Positions 29,509-38,418 of a stretch of DNA of 64,000 nt are shown piece by piece. Source of the DNA: Paenibacillus xylanexedens (GTDB lineage Bacteria > Bacillota > Bacilli > Paenibacillales > Paenibacillaceae); NCBI RefSeq assembly GCF_001908275.1, contig NZ_CP018620.1, forward strand, positions 4,154,001 through 4,218,000, read 5' to 3'. The position numbers and the translations under genes are program-made. Within the stretch, counting starts at the first letter, position 1, and every line of letters begins with the position of its first letter. The notes under the pieces were generated by a model. That model did not search any database. It saw only the letters and a list, made by a program, of their open reading frames with translations, and was not told the origin of the DNA.

Positions 29509-31266
29509 TTGATCAAGATCCCTGCTAAATCATGGTTTAACAGTATATTTGCGCGATTAATAATCACCTATCTGGTATTTGTACTCCCCCTTATTCTTCT
29601 TGGCGTGTATCTGTATCATTGGAGTTATGACAATGCAAGCCAGGAAATATCGTTGTCAACGGAGAGACGGTTGAACCAATATGTGTTGGAATTGAACAGA
29701 GAGATGGAATGGATGGAATTACAGCAGTTTGATATCGTTGAGGATCGAAAACTCAATCGTCTAGCCATTCTCTGGGACATGATGGATCAGGTTGAGCGGC
29801 GTGATACATTAAATTACCTGACTGAACGACTCGCTTCATTCAAGAATAGCACTGCTTATATCAAAAACGTTCATGTACATATCCCTTCTGTTGGCAAGAG
29901 TATATCCGCGATCCAAGGCATCGATGATTTCGATAAAAGTTCATATCTATATTTCAGTTCGGGCATGCAAGGAAAAGGTACACGTTTCACTGTGAAAGAG
30001 GACGCTTTGAACTTAAGTGCCGTCAGGCTGACAGGCACGAGAGGAGAACCTCCGCTGTTTGTCATTCAAGTGGAGCTGGATACATACCATTTTCAGAATG
30101 AACTCACACGGCTTAATTTGTACCCGGAGAGTTCAACTTTTCTGATTGAGGACAAAACGGGGCATGCCATCACAGATAAACATCAAGCTAGTGTTATTCT
30201 CGCGAATTACCGTGAGCACAGTGTAAAGGGTACACTTGATGGCTTTCGGATGAAGGTGGGGGACACCATGTACCATGTTAGTCAGTTGCATATGGACTCC
30301 CTGGGCTTATCCGTAGCTACATATCTACCTGAGGCAATTGTTACCAAGCCACTTAGCAAGTTCTATCATTGGGCTTGGCTGTTTGCAATTACATCATTTG
30401 TTGCCATCACGGCATATCTCTATTCAAGTTACAAGTTGATTCATATCCCGTTACTGTTGTTGGTGAAAAGATTCAAAAAAATGGAGGGAGGCATGCTTGA
30501 TGTCCCCATTGCGCATAACCGAAAGGATGAATTTGGCTTCCTCTACACCCGTTTCAATCTAATGATTGAAAATCTTCAATCCCTTATCGATCGAGATTTC
30601 AAGAAAACACTGATGATGCAGCGGGCCGAGTTGAAACAGCTCCAATCGCAGATTAACCCTCATTTTCTGTACAATAGCTTCTTTATTCTGAATTCACTGG
30701 CAAGGACAGGAGAAACCGAACGTATTGAGCAATTCACGAACATGCTCGGAGAGTATTTCAGGTTCATTACCCGGAATGAAACAGATCATGTGAAGTTGAA
30801 AGTGGAAGTTGAGCATTCACGAATCTATACAGAGATTCAACAATTACGATTCTCCAGACGAATCAAAGTTGATTTTGGGTCACTACCTGCTGAGATGGAA
30901 CATATTAAAGTTCCCAGACTCATTATTCAACCTATTATTGAGAATGCCTACGAACACAGCCTTGAAAAGAATACGGATTCCGGTCTTCTAATTATTGGGT
31001 TTAATATGGAAGGTTCATATGCCGAGATCACCGTAGAGGATAATGGAAATGAGTTGGACGAGCAACACATTCAAACTCTTCAACAACGTTTGCATAAGGA
31101 CGGAGGTACAGACGAAATGACCGCGTTAATAAATATTCATCGACGTCTGATCCTGACGTATGGAGAAGGAAGTGGCCTTTTCCTATCCAGAAGTGAACTG
31201 CAAGGGTTAAAAGTCACAATTCGAATCCAGTGGAAAGAGGGAGAAAACGAATGTATCGACTTTTGA
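29509..31266 (+). CDS. YesM-type sensor histidine kinase
   Basis: About 585-aa membrane kinase. TM1 (about 11-33) is followed by an extracellular sensor of roughly 250 residues, TM2 (about 290-312), a HAMP-like linker, and then the His_kinase domain with phosphorylated H385 in QSQINPHFLYN. The ATPase N-box is in RLIIQPIIENAYEHS. Autophosphorylates and passes phosphate to the regulator whose gene overlaps its end by 16 bp. TTG 29509 is preferred because GGAGGTG lies 6 bp before it. The preceding binding protein probably supplies the signal. Confidence 0.92.
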   Translation: MIKIPAKSWFNSIFARLIITYLVFVLPLILLGVYLYHWSYDNASQEISLSTERRLNQYVLELNREMEWMELQQFDIVEDRKLNRLAILWDMMDQVERRDTLNYLTERLASFKNSTAYIKNVHVHIPSVGKSISAIQGIDDFDKSSYLYFSSGMQGKGTRFTVKEDALNLSAVRLTGTRGEPPLFVIQVELDTYHFQNELTRLNLYPESSTFLIEDKTGHAITDKHQASVILANYREHSVKGTLDGFRMKVGDTMYHVSQLHMDSLGLSVATYLPEAIVTKPLSKFYHWAWLFAITSFVAITAYLYSSYKLIHIPLLLLVKRFKKMEGGMLDVPIAHNRKDEFGFLYTRFNLMIENLQSLIDRDFKKTLMMQRAELKQLQSQINPHFLYNSFFILNSLARTGETERIEQFTNMLGEYFRFITRNETDHVKLKVEVEHSRIYTEIQQLRFSRRIKVDFGSLPAEMEHIKVPRLIIQPIIENAYEHSLEKNTDSGLLIIGFNMEGSYAEITVEDNGNELDEQHIQTLQQRLHKDGGTDEMTALINIHRRLILTYGEGSGLFLSRSELQGLKVTIRIQWKEGENECIDF

Positions 31267-32876
31267 TTGTAGATGACGAGGAGATTATTACGGATAGTCT
31301 CTATGAAACGTTCGCCAGACATATACCCGACCAGCTTGATGTATGTAAGGCCTACTCTGCAACAGAAGCATTGTCCTGGATGCAACGTTCGAGAATTGAC
31401 ATTGTTCTAACGGACATCCGCATGCCGGGCATGAGTGGCTTGGAACTGACAGAGCGGATTCAAGCCAGTTGGCCGAATTGTCGCGTCATTTTTCTGACAG
31501 GACATAGCGATTTTGAATATGCCTATCAAGCTTTTCAGATGTCTAATGTGCGTTACTTGCTCAAGACGGAAGGTTATGACAAGGTGATGTCGGTTGTAGA
31601 AGATGTGATGGAAGAGATCCGGCGAAGTCACAGCATGGTTGAGTTGTTGGAACACTCTCATAAAGTCAACTCGCAGCTTGCACTGATTCAGCAAAAAGAG
31701 TATTTACGGAAGTTACTTCAAGACTGTACAGCGATTCTAGATTCTACTAGGGACGTGCAGGACGAATTATCCAAACGAGATATAAGATTACAGATCAACT
31801 CGCCTGTTTATCTCATACTGGGGCGGTTCAATAATCCGCCAGAAAAGGGTTCGGACCTCACACAAGTTCAGGAATCTGTTCGCATTATCGGCTCTTCTCT
31901 GATGAATGAGCGTACAATGTGTGCAAGTGTAACGGACCATTATGGGGATACGATCTGGCTGCTTCAGCCGAAGCAGGAGGAAGAGATGACCAATGATAAA
32001 CTTGTGCGATTTCTAGAAGGTACACTAGAACTGGTACAGGAAGCGTGCATGGTATCACTCGGCGTATCCATTGCTTTTTCATTAAGTAGTCGAAGCTGCA
32101 ATTGGTCCGAGTTAACCAAACAATATGAACGTCTGAGATTACTCCAGTGGATGAAAATTGGGGATGGTGTATCCATGGTACTCACGGATCATCGTAATGA
32201 TCTCTCATCTGATGTACCCAAAGAATCCATGCGGATCTCAAACCGGATCGAGATTATGTCAGGATATTTGGAAACGGGACGAATTCAGCCATTTTACGAT
32301 ATATTTGAGGAGCTTGCAGGCGAACTGCTGCAGCAGGATATTACGATGGAACGTGCCATGGAGACATACTACAATCTGGCCTTATTATTGCATTCAACGA
32401 TCAATCGCTGGGGTCTTCAACAGAAGATCCCGGATCAACGAAGCTTGCTGCACTTAGGGGAATATACATGCATGAAGGATGCAGTACAATTTTTATATCG
32501 TGCTGCCGATGAATTAGTACGCTACAAAAGGTCAAATGAACAGGAACGCGCTAACGTTGTCATTCATTCCTTATGCAGTTACGTCAAGGAGAACCTGGAG
32601 AAAGATCTCTCTCTGGTGAGATTGGCAGAACTTCATCATTTTAATCCATCCTATCTGTCGCGATTCTTTAAGCAGGAAATGGGAATAAACGTGTCAGAAT
32701 TCATTGACGACTGCCGAATACGGAAAGCCAAAGAATTGCTTCAGAACACAAATCTTATGGTACGTGAGGTCGCACTTCAAGTGGGGTACGAGGCTGCACA
32801 TTCGTTTACCCGACTTTTTAAGAAAATAACGGGAATGACTCCCCAAGAATACCGGGAATCCCTTTTGGTACGTTAA
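31251..32876 (+). CDS. YesN-type response regulator with AraC output domain
   Basis: 541-aa regulator. The receiver domain (about 1-120) has the acidic pair D8-D9, phosphoacceptor D55 in VLTDIRMPG and lysine in YLLKTE. A central helical and GGDEF-like region of about 290 residues follows, then a C-terminal AraC double helix-turn-helix (about 435-538) with FNPSYLSRFFKQEMG and GYEAAHSFTRLFKKITGMTP. ATG 31251 lies inside the kinase gene, so the two are coupled. Probable targets are sugar-use genes nearby; which ones cannot be told from sequence. Confidence 0.93.
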   Translation: MYRLLIVDDEEIITDSLYETFARHIPDQLDVCKAYSATEALSWMQRSRIDIVLTDIRMPGMSGLELTERIQASWPNCRVIFLTGHSDFEYAYQAFQMSNVRYLLKTEGYDKVMSVVEDVMEEIRRSHSMVELLEHSHKVNSQLALIQQKEYLRKLLQDCTAILDSTRDVQDELSKRDIRLQINSPVYLILGRFNNPPEKGSDLTQVQESVRIIGSSLMNERTMCASVTDHYGDTIWLLQPKQEEEMTNDKLVRFLEGTLELVQEACMVSLGVSIAFSLSSRSCNWSELTKQYERLRLLQWMKIGDGVSMVLTDHRNDLSSDVPKESMRISNRIEIMSGYLETGRIQPFYDIFEELAGELLQQDITMERAMETYYNLALLLHSTINRWGLQQKIPDQRSLLHLGEYTCMKDAVQFLYRAADELVRYKRSNEQERANVVIHSLCSYVKENLEKDLSLVRLAELHHFNPSYLSRFFKQEMGINVSEFIDDCRIRKAKELLQNTNLMVREVALQVGYEAAHSFTRLFKKITGMTPQEYRESLLVR

Positions 32877-32905
32877 TGGTGAATACTCTGGAATTGACCA
32901 AACCC

Positions 32906-32965
32906 AAATAACCACAAAAAAAAGCAGGATGTATTTTTCAGCCTGCTTTTTTTGTGGTTATTATC
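32906..32965. terminator. Bidirectional terminator after the kinase/regulator operon
   Basis: A long stem of ATAACCACAAAAA plus AGCAGG paired with CCTGCT plus TTTTTGTGGTTAT around a loop of about 13 nt. The A and T tracts serve both strands. It separates converging transcription units. Confidence 0.88.
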
Positions 32966-32998
32966 TACTTGATAAACAAAGCGATTCGGCGTTTCACC

Positions 32999-33766
32999 TT
33001 AGGCCGTGTTGATTTTTTGTCTTCTATAAGCATTGGGACTCGATCCGGCATATGCTTTGAACTTTTTATAGAACCAATCAATATCCTTATAACCTACCTC
33101 AATAGCAATCTCATATATTCGCAGATTCGTGGAAGACAACAACTGCTGTGCCTTTTCCATACGTTGCTGGAGCATATAATCATTGAAAGACATCTTCTCT
33201 TCCAGCTTGAACTTCTGTCCAAGGTACGCACAGTTAAAATGAAGCATGTCAGAGATCTTCTTCAGCGTGATTTCATCACTCAGATGATCCCGTACATAGG
33301 CCTTAACGATACGAATAACATGACTGGAGTGCATGGGTTTACCGTTCATTTGAACGGGTGTTTTGAAGAACGACGACGTTTTGTGTGCCGGGTCGGTTTC
33401 AAGGTGGGATCTAAGTCCATGCAGACTGTTAAGTAAAGAAGAGGGACTAACAGGATACGGGAGATAATCATTTACCTGATACGTCAGGGCTTTGCGTACG
33501 AACCTGAAGTGATCTCTTCCACCCATCAGGAGGATAGGTATCTGACTTTTTTTTCGGATGTCATTGCATAACCAGAGCCCCGCGGTATCAAACCTCTCTG
33601 TATGTACCATAACAAGGGAAAAGTCTCGTTCTGACAATGCGGTCAAAGCCTCGGCCGATGAGAACACACAATTTGCGATAGTATATTGAGCTTTGCTCCG
33701 TAGCAACATCTGTTGCAACTCTCCGCACAAACGACGGCTGAAATCCACAAGTAAAATATCATACAT
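32999..33766 (-). CDS. AraC regulator with degenerate receiver domain
   Basis: 255-aa protein. An N-terminal receiver-like domain (about 1-115) precedes an AraC double helix-turn-helix (about 150-250) ending FYKKFKAYAGSSPNAYRR. The phosphorylation site is lost: the aspartate position reads VMVHTERF, giving H55, only one aspartate remains of the usual acidic pair (LLVDFS), and the conserved lysine is Tyr in YLPYPV. It therefore cannot be controlled by standard phosphorylation and may respond to a ligand or partner. ATG 33766 follows AGGTGAGGT. It is divergent from the large transporter operon at 34041, its likely target. Confidence 0.88.
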   Translation of the reverse strand: MYDILLVDFSRRLCGELQQMLLRSKAQYTIANCVFSSAEALTALSERDFSLVMVHTERFDTAGLWLCNDIRKKSQIPILLMGGRDHFRFVRKALTYQVNDYLPYPVSPSSLLNSLHGLRSHLETDPAHKTSSFFKTPVQMNGKPMHSSHVIRIVKAYVRDHLSDEITLKKISDMLHFNCAYLGQKFKLEEKMSFNDYMLQQRMEKAQQLLSSTNLRIYEIAIEVGYKDIDWFYKKFKAYAGSSPNAYRRQKINTA

Positions 33767-33844
33767 GAAGCAATACCTCACCTTCTGCTGAATTGTAATG
33801 CGCTAGATTAACTGAAATTTGACTTAATTTCATTATGGTAATAA

Positions 33845-33994
33845 AAGAAAGCGCATACAATGTGCATATTTTTGTAGACAGTGCATTTCTTTACCAATTA
33901 AAACCTATAATGCACTTTGCTCGTGCAAAATTACGCAAATCTATATTCAGCCCGGGTAAACATCTGTATTTCGGCAGGTTGTTTGCGCTTTCAT
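33845..33994. promoter_or_regulatory. Two cre-like boxes before the large sugar operon
   Basis: AAGAAAGCGCATACA (33845-33859) matches the cre consensus with one mismatch. On the minus strand 33980-33994 reads ATGAAAGCGCAAACA, a full match. They flank the divergent gap between the pseudo-receiver regulator and the operon starting at 34041. The 274-bp gap holds no other clear element. Confidence 0.5.
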
Positions 33995-34040
33995 TTGAAC
34001 GATACACTGTGATAGCAAACGACAATCAGGGGGGAAGACG

Positions 34041-35396
34041 ATGAGAAAAAACAAGTTCATGCTACTGAGCCTGGTATTTGCGGTCTTGTTGGTAATTGCT
34101 GCATGCAGTTCTGCACCTACCGCTCAACCCGAGCCGGAAAAGACAACACCACAGGAGGAACAAAAACCCGCGGAAACCGAGCCAAAGAATGAAAACTCCA
34201 CGCCAGAAATGGACTTTGACATGGGTGGCAGAACGATCAAGGTTGTTGCTTGGTGGGACATGGAAATACAGGGGAACAACCCAGACAACATTCAACGCCT
34301 TGAGAATCTCGAAGCACTGAAGAAAAAACACAACTTTAATATTGAATATGTTTCCATCGATTTTGGTGAATATCAGGAAAAAGTAGTTGCTTCCCTGATG
34401 GCCGGTGAACCGCTTGGCGATCTGGTGAGACTGGGCAAAAACTATGCCATTCCGGCATTGACCAAACAGGATCTGTTATGGCCGGTGGATGATTATATTA
34501 AAAACGACAAGGTATTTAATCAGAAAACAACCAAAGAATACATGCAGTATGAAGGCAAAGGTTACGGCTTTACCGAGGACCAGTCCTCGTTTATCAACGG
34601 AATTTTCTATAATCGCACACTCATGCAAGAGCTCGGCTTGAAGCCACTTCAGGAGTATGTAGATGCCGATGAATGGAACTGGGATACGTTCATCAGTGTT
34701 GCCAAGCAAGCGAACAAAGATCGAAACAATGATGGTAAGCTAGACACTTGGGGACTCGCTCAAACGGGCTTGCTGGAACCTATTCTGTATTCCAACGAGG
34801 CTTCTCTGACCAAAGAGGATAAGCAGAACCTGGAAGATCCAAAAACGAAAGAAGCGTTGAACTTCCTGTCCAAACTGGCTACCGAGAAGGTCGGCAGAGC
34901 TTCTGAGGGCGGCGATTGGACAGAGCCATCCACGTTCTTCCGTCAAGGCAACACCTTGATGTATTCAGGTGCCATGTACGAAGTCGAAGGTATTATGACG
35001 GATATGAAGGACTATGATATTGGTTTTGTACCGTTTCCAAAAGGTCCAAGTGCAACAGCGTATCACTCCGGTGAGTCACGTTACCAAGCTATAACAATTC
35101 CAAAAGCGGTAGAGAATCCGGAACAACTGATGTACATCTGGGAGAAAATTAATGAGATCGAATCGATCTATGAGTATCCAGGACAATCCACATTGGAGAC
35201 ACATCTGACCGATGAAGCAGATATCAACAACGCCAGAGAGGTTGCGGAAGGTATGTTGGTTCTCGACCATAACACATTCCCGTCCTTGCCGTTCTGGGAT
35301 TTTGATGGGGAACTCAAAGAAGGGGTATCCGTATCTACGCTGATCGAGAAATACAAGGCTCCTTTCCAGGCTGCGATTGATGAGGTTTACAAATAA
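34041..35396 (+). CDS. Sugar-binding lipoprotein, first gene of the large operon
   Basis: 451-aa type 1 extracellular solute-binding protein. The signal peptide ends VIAACSS (Cys22 lipobox), followed by a Pro/Glu/Lys-rich linker (about 25-55) and the binding domain, beginning RTIKVVAWWDMEIQG. A calcium-loop-like DRNNDGKLDTWGLA is near residue 233. Presumed receptor for an oligosaccharide delivered to one of the permease pairs in the same operon. GGGGGA precedes the ATG. A strong stem-loop follows before the next gene. Confidence 0.92.
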   Translation: MRKNKFMLLSLVFAVLLVIAACSSAPTAQPEPEKTTPQEEQKPAETEPKNENSTPEMDFDMGGRTIKVVAWWDMEIQGNNPDNIQRLENLEALKKKHNFNIEYVSIDFGEYQEKVVASLMAGEPLGDLVRLGKNYAIPALTKQDLLWPVDDYIKNDKVFNQKTTKEYMQYEGKGYGFTEDQSSFINGIFYNRTLMQELGLKPLQEYVDADEWNWDTFISVAKQANKDRNNDGKLDTWGLAQTGLLEPILYSNEASLTKEDKQNLEDPKTKEALNFLSKLATEKVGRASEGGDWTEPSTFFRQGNTLMYSGAMYEVEGIMTDMKDYDIGFVPFPKGPSATAYHSGESRYQAITIPKAVENPEQLMYIWEKINEIESIYEYPGQSTLETHLTDEADINNAREVAEGMLVLDHNTFPSLPFWDFDGELKEGVSVSTLIEKYKAPFQAAIDEVYK

Positions 35397-35409
35397 GTAT
35401 CACGTTACA

Positions 35410-35445
35410 CGGGCAGAACGCACCAGTGAAGGTGCGGTCTGTCCG
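35410..35445 (+). other. Intercistronic stem-loop after the first binding-protein gene
   Basis: CGGGCAGA-A-CGCACC pairs with GGTGCG-G-TCTGTCCG around the loop AGTGAA: 14 pairs with one mismatch and one G-T wobble. No T tract follows, so it is not a standard terminator. Position after a binding-protein gene fits an mRNA-stabilising or partial-attenuation hairpin that keeps receptor levels above permease levels. Confidence 0.55.
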
Positions 35446-35501
35446 GGTTAGTCAATCGTTCAGTTCTCTCAACGCTTACAGGAAAGGGGATACATTCAAA
35501 C

Positions 35502-38399
35502 ATGCGGTCACGTAAGAAAAAGGGACTAATCCTGGTGCTTGTCCTGGCCTTGGTGCTCTCCATATGGACACTATATCCATCGCGGGATCGTAATCCGGGA
35601 ACGGTACATGCGCTTGAGGACTTTGAGGCGGTATCGGGAACCGAGGATTCATTCAGTTATGAGCATTATCTGACTGCTCATGACAATACGGCCAAACCGG
35701 ATGAAATTGTACGCATCGAAGGCGAATCTTATGTTCAGGCAGAGGATGGGGAATTTGAGGTTGTGCAAGGGTACGCCGGATTAGACGGAAGTGCCGTGAT
35801 TACGCCGGAAACTGGAACCATTCGCTGGGATGTTCCCGTTCAAGTGAGCGGTTTGTACAACATTCGCATTCACTATTATCCCGTAGAAGGCAAAAGCTCC
35901 GGGATCGAACGCAGGCTTGAACTTAATGGTAAGGTCCCGTTCAGAGGGGCCGATATTCTTCTGTTTGACAGGGTATGGGGGAATCGCGAGGATAACGTCC
36001 GGCAGGACGATCGTGGCAACGAGCTTAGACCAAGACAAGTGGAACAGCCCGAATGGCAACTGACTTCCTTCAAGGACAGTGCAGGGTACTTCGAGGAACC
36101 GTTTCAGTTTTATTTTGAAAAAGGCAATCAGGAGTTCTCGCTCACTTCATTAAGAGAAAGCATGGCGATTGATTATATCGAGCTGTACCAGGAAAATGAA
36201 GTCCCGTCCTATACAGAGCTGGAGAAGACCTATGCCTCACTCGGCTTGAAACAAGCGGCTCCTGTCATGCTGAAAGTACAGGGGGAGGAAGCTGTCAGCA
36301 AATCATCCCCTACACTGGCACCCATCTCGGACCGATCAAGCCCTTCACTCGAGCCTTATAATGTATCGAAAATTCGGATGAACGCTATCGGGGGCATTAA
36401 CTGGAAGCTGCCGGGCGAATGGATTGAATGGGAAATTGACGTGCCTGAAGACGGATTGTATCAAATCGCGCTTAAGGTGAAGCAGGATCAATTGCGTGGC
36501 ATCTATGCCACCCGCAGCCTGACGATTAACGGCGAAGTTCCGTTTAAGGAAATGAAACGCATTCGATTTAACTACAGCCCGGCCTGGCAAACTCAGGTGT
36601 TGGGATCGGGAGAAGATCAGCCATATCAGTTTCATCTGGAAAAAGGGAAACACCGCATCCGAATGACGGTTACACTTGGCGACATCGCTCCGCTGCTGCG
36701 GACCGTGGAATCCAGTGTGCTGGAACTGAATGAGATGTATCGCAAAATATTAATGATCACCTCCAACAGTCCGGACCCACTGCGGGATTACCAGCTGGAA
36801 CGGCGTATTCCGGAGATGACGGAGGTGTTTGAACGACAAGCTGACACCTTGCGCTCCGTTGCAGATTACCTGGAAAAAGCCACGGGTGAGCAAAGTGACA
36901 AAGTGGCCGTACTGCACGCCATGGTATTGCAGCTTGAAGATATGGCGGCCAGACCGGAGACGGTTCCCAAACGGCTGGATACGTTCAAAATTAACGTAGG
37001 TGGTCTCGGCACATGGATTCTATCGGTACGTGAACAGCCAATTACGTTGGATTACCTTGTCGTATCTCCGCCGGGTGAATCGTTGCCCAAAGCGGAAGCG
37101 AGCACCGTCCAGCAGGTGAAGCACGAACTGGGCGCATATGTTGCCTCGTATACCGAAGATTACGACAGCATTGGTAACGTAGAACAAAAGAAGGATGCCA
37201 TCACTGTATGGATCACGACCGGACGAGATCAGGCCCAAGTACTGAAAGGCATGATCGACGATTCGTTTACCCCGGATACGGATGTATCTGTGCAGTTACG
37301 TCTCGTTCCTCCGAATATTTTGCTGCCCGCAACACTCTCGGGAGAAGGACCGGATGTTGCCATGCAGATGGGCGAAGACATTCCGGTGAACTATGCGATG
37401 AGGAATGCAACAGCGGATCTGAGCCAGTTCCCCGATTTCGAGGAAATTTCGGGCAGGTTCCGTGAAAGCGGATTGACGCCTTACCGCTACAACGACGGGG
37501 TATATGCCCTTCCGGAGCAACAGCATTTTCCAATGCTCTTTTACCGCAAAGATATTCTGAATGAACTGGGCCTCGAACCGCCGAAAACGTGGCAAGACGT
37601 ATATAACGCCATCGCCGTGCTGCAGAAGCATAACATGGAGTTTTATCTGCCGATAGAGGATACGTTGAACAATGCCAACCTGGTTCCGAATTCAACCTTT
37701 GCGATGTTGTTATATCAGAATGACGGAACGTTCTACACCGAAGACCAGAAGAAAAGTGCACTGAATTCGGAGATTTCAATGGACGCGTTCAAACGTTGGA
37801 CGCAATTTTATACCAATTACAAGTTTCCGCTCAAAGCCGATTTTCCGAACCGGTTCCGTACAGGGGAAATGCCGATCGGGATTGCTGATTACACCACGTA
37901 TAACATGCTGACGGTTATGGCTCCGGAAATCCGCAATCTCTGGGACTTTACGATTGTTCCGGGTACACAGCTTCCGGATGGATCCATACGGCATGAAGTG
38001 GCCAGCGCTACGAGCGCGGTGATGATGCTCGAAAATGCCGACAACAAGGAAGCGGCGTGGAAGTTCATGAAGTGGTGGACTGATGAGCAGACCCAGATTG
38101 AATACGGGAGAGAAATGGAAGGTCTTATGGGAGCGGCTGCCCGTTACCCGACGGCCAATATCGAGGCCTTAAAGCAATTGCCTTGGCCTGTGAAGGATTA
38201 TCAAAATCTCGAGAAACAATGGGAATGGGTACAGGGAATCCCGCAGCTTCCTGGAGGTTACTTCACGGGACGACATCTGGACAACGCCTTCCGTAAGGTG
38301 GTCAATGCAAATGAAAATCCGCGTGAAGCCTTATCGGATTATGTGTTGTACATTGATGATGAAATAGAGTTGAAACGCAAGGAATTTAATCTGAAATAG
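35502..38399 (+). CDS. Carbohydrate-binding-like domains fused to a solute-binding protein
   Basis: 965-aa exported protein. A single hydrophobic segment (about 8-25) with no lipobox cysteine suggests an N-terminal membrane anchor. Two beta-sandwich regions resembling CBM6/CBM35-type modules follow (about 65-240, with WDVPVQVSGLYNIRIHYYP; about 285-410, with WEIDVPEDGLYQIALKVK). A helical linker (about 415-510) leads to a type 1 solute-binding domain (about 555-960, with MLFYRKDILNELGLEPPKTW). This order in one chain is uncommon, since ordinary receptors are about 430-560 aa. It could hold polymer and pass cleaved oligosaccharide to the permease (inference). Followed 19 bp later by the permease gene. 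Confidence 0.82.
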   Translation: MRSRKKKGLILVLVLALVLSIWTLYPSRDRNPGTVHALEDFEAVSGTEDSFSYEHYLTAHDNTAKPDEIVRIEGESYVQAEDGEFEVVQGYAGLDGSAVITPETGTIRWDVPVQVSGLYNIRIHYYPVEGKSSGIERRLELNGKVPFRGADILLFDRVWGNREDNVRQDDRGNELRPRQVEQPEWQLTSFKDSAGYFEEPFQFYFEKGNQEFSLTSLRESMAIDYIELYQENEVPSYTELEKTYASLGLKQAAPVMLKVQGEEAVSKSSPTLAPISDRSSPSLEPYNVSKIRMNAIGGINWKLPGEWIEWEIDVPEDGLYQIALKVKQDQLRGIYATRSLTINGEVPFKEMKRIRFNYSPAWQTQVLGSGEDQPYQFHLEKGKHRIRMTVTLGDIAPLLRTVESSVLELNEMYRKILMITSNSPDPLRDYQLERRIPEMTEVFERQADTLRSVADYLEKATGEQSDKVAVLHAMVLQLEDMAARPETVPKRLDTFKINVGGLGTWILSVREQPITLDYLVVSPPGESLPKAEASTVQQVKHELGAYVASYTEDYDSIGNVEQKKDAITVWITTGRDQAQVLKGMIDDSFTPDTDVSVQLRLVPPNILLPATLSGEGPDVAMQMGEDIPVNYAMRNATADLSQFPDFEEISGRFRESGLTPYRYNDGVYALPEQQHFPMLFYRKDILNELGLEPPKTWQDVYNAIAVLQKHNMEFYLPIEDTLNNANLVPNSTFAMLLYQNDGTFYTEDQKKSALNSEISMDAFKRWTQFYTNYKFPLKADFPNRFRTGEMPIGIADYTTYNMLTVMAPEIRNLWDFTIVPGTQLPDGSIRHEVASATSAVMMLENADNKEAAWKFMKWWTDEQTQIEYGREMEGLMGAAARYPTANIEALKQLPWPVKDYQNLEKQWEWVQGIPQLPGGYFTGRHLDNAFRKVVNANENPREALSDYVLYIDDEIELKRKEFNLK

Positions 38400-38418
38400 A
38401 GGAAAGGGAGGGTAACGG

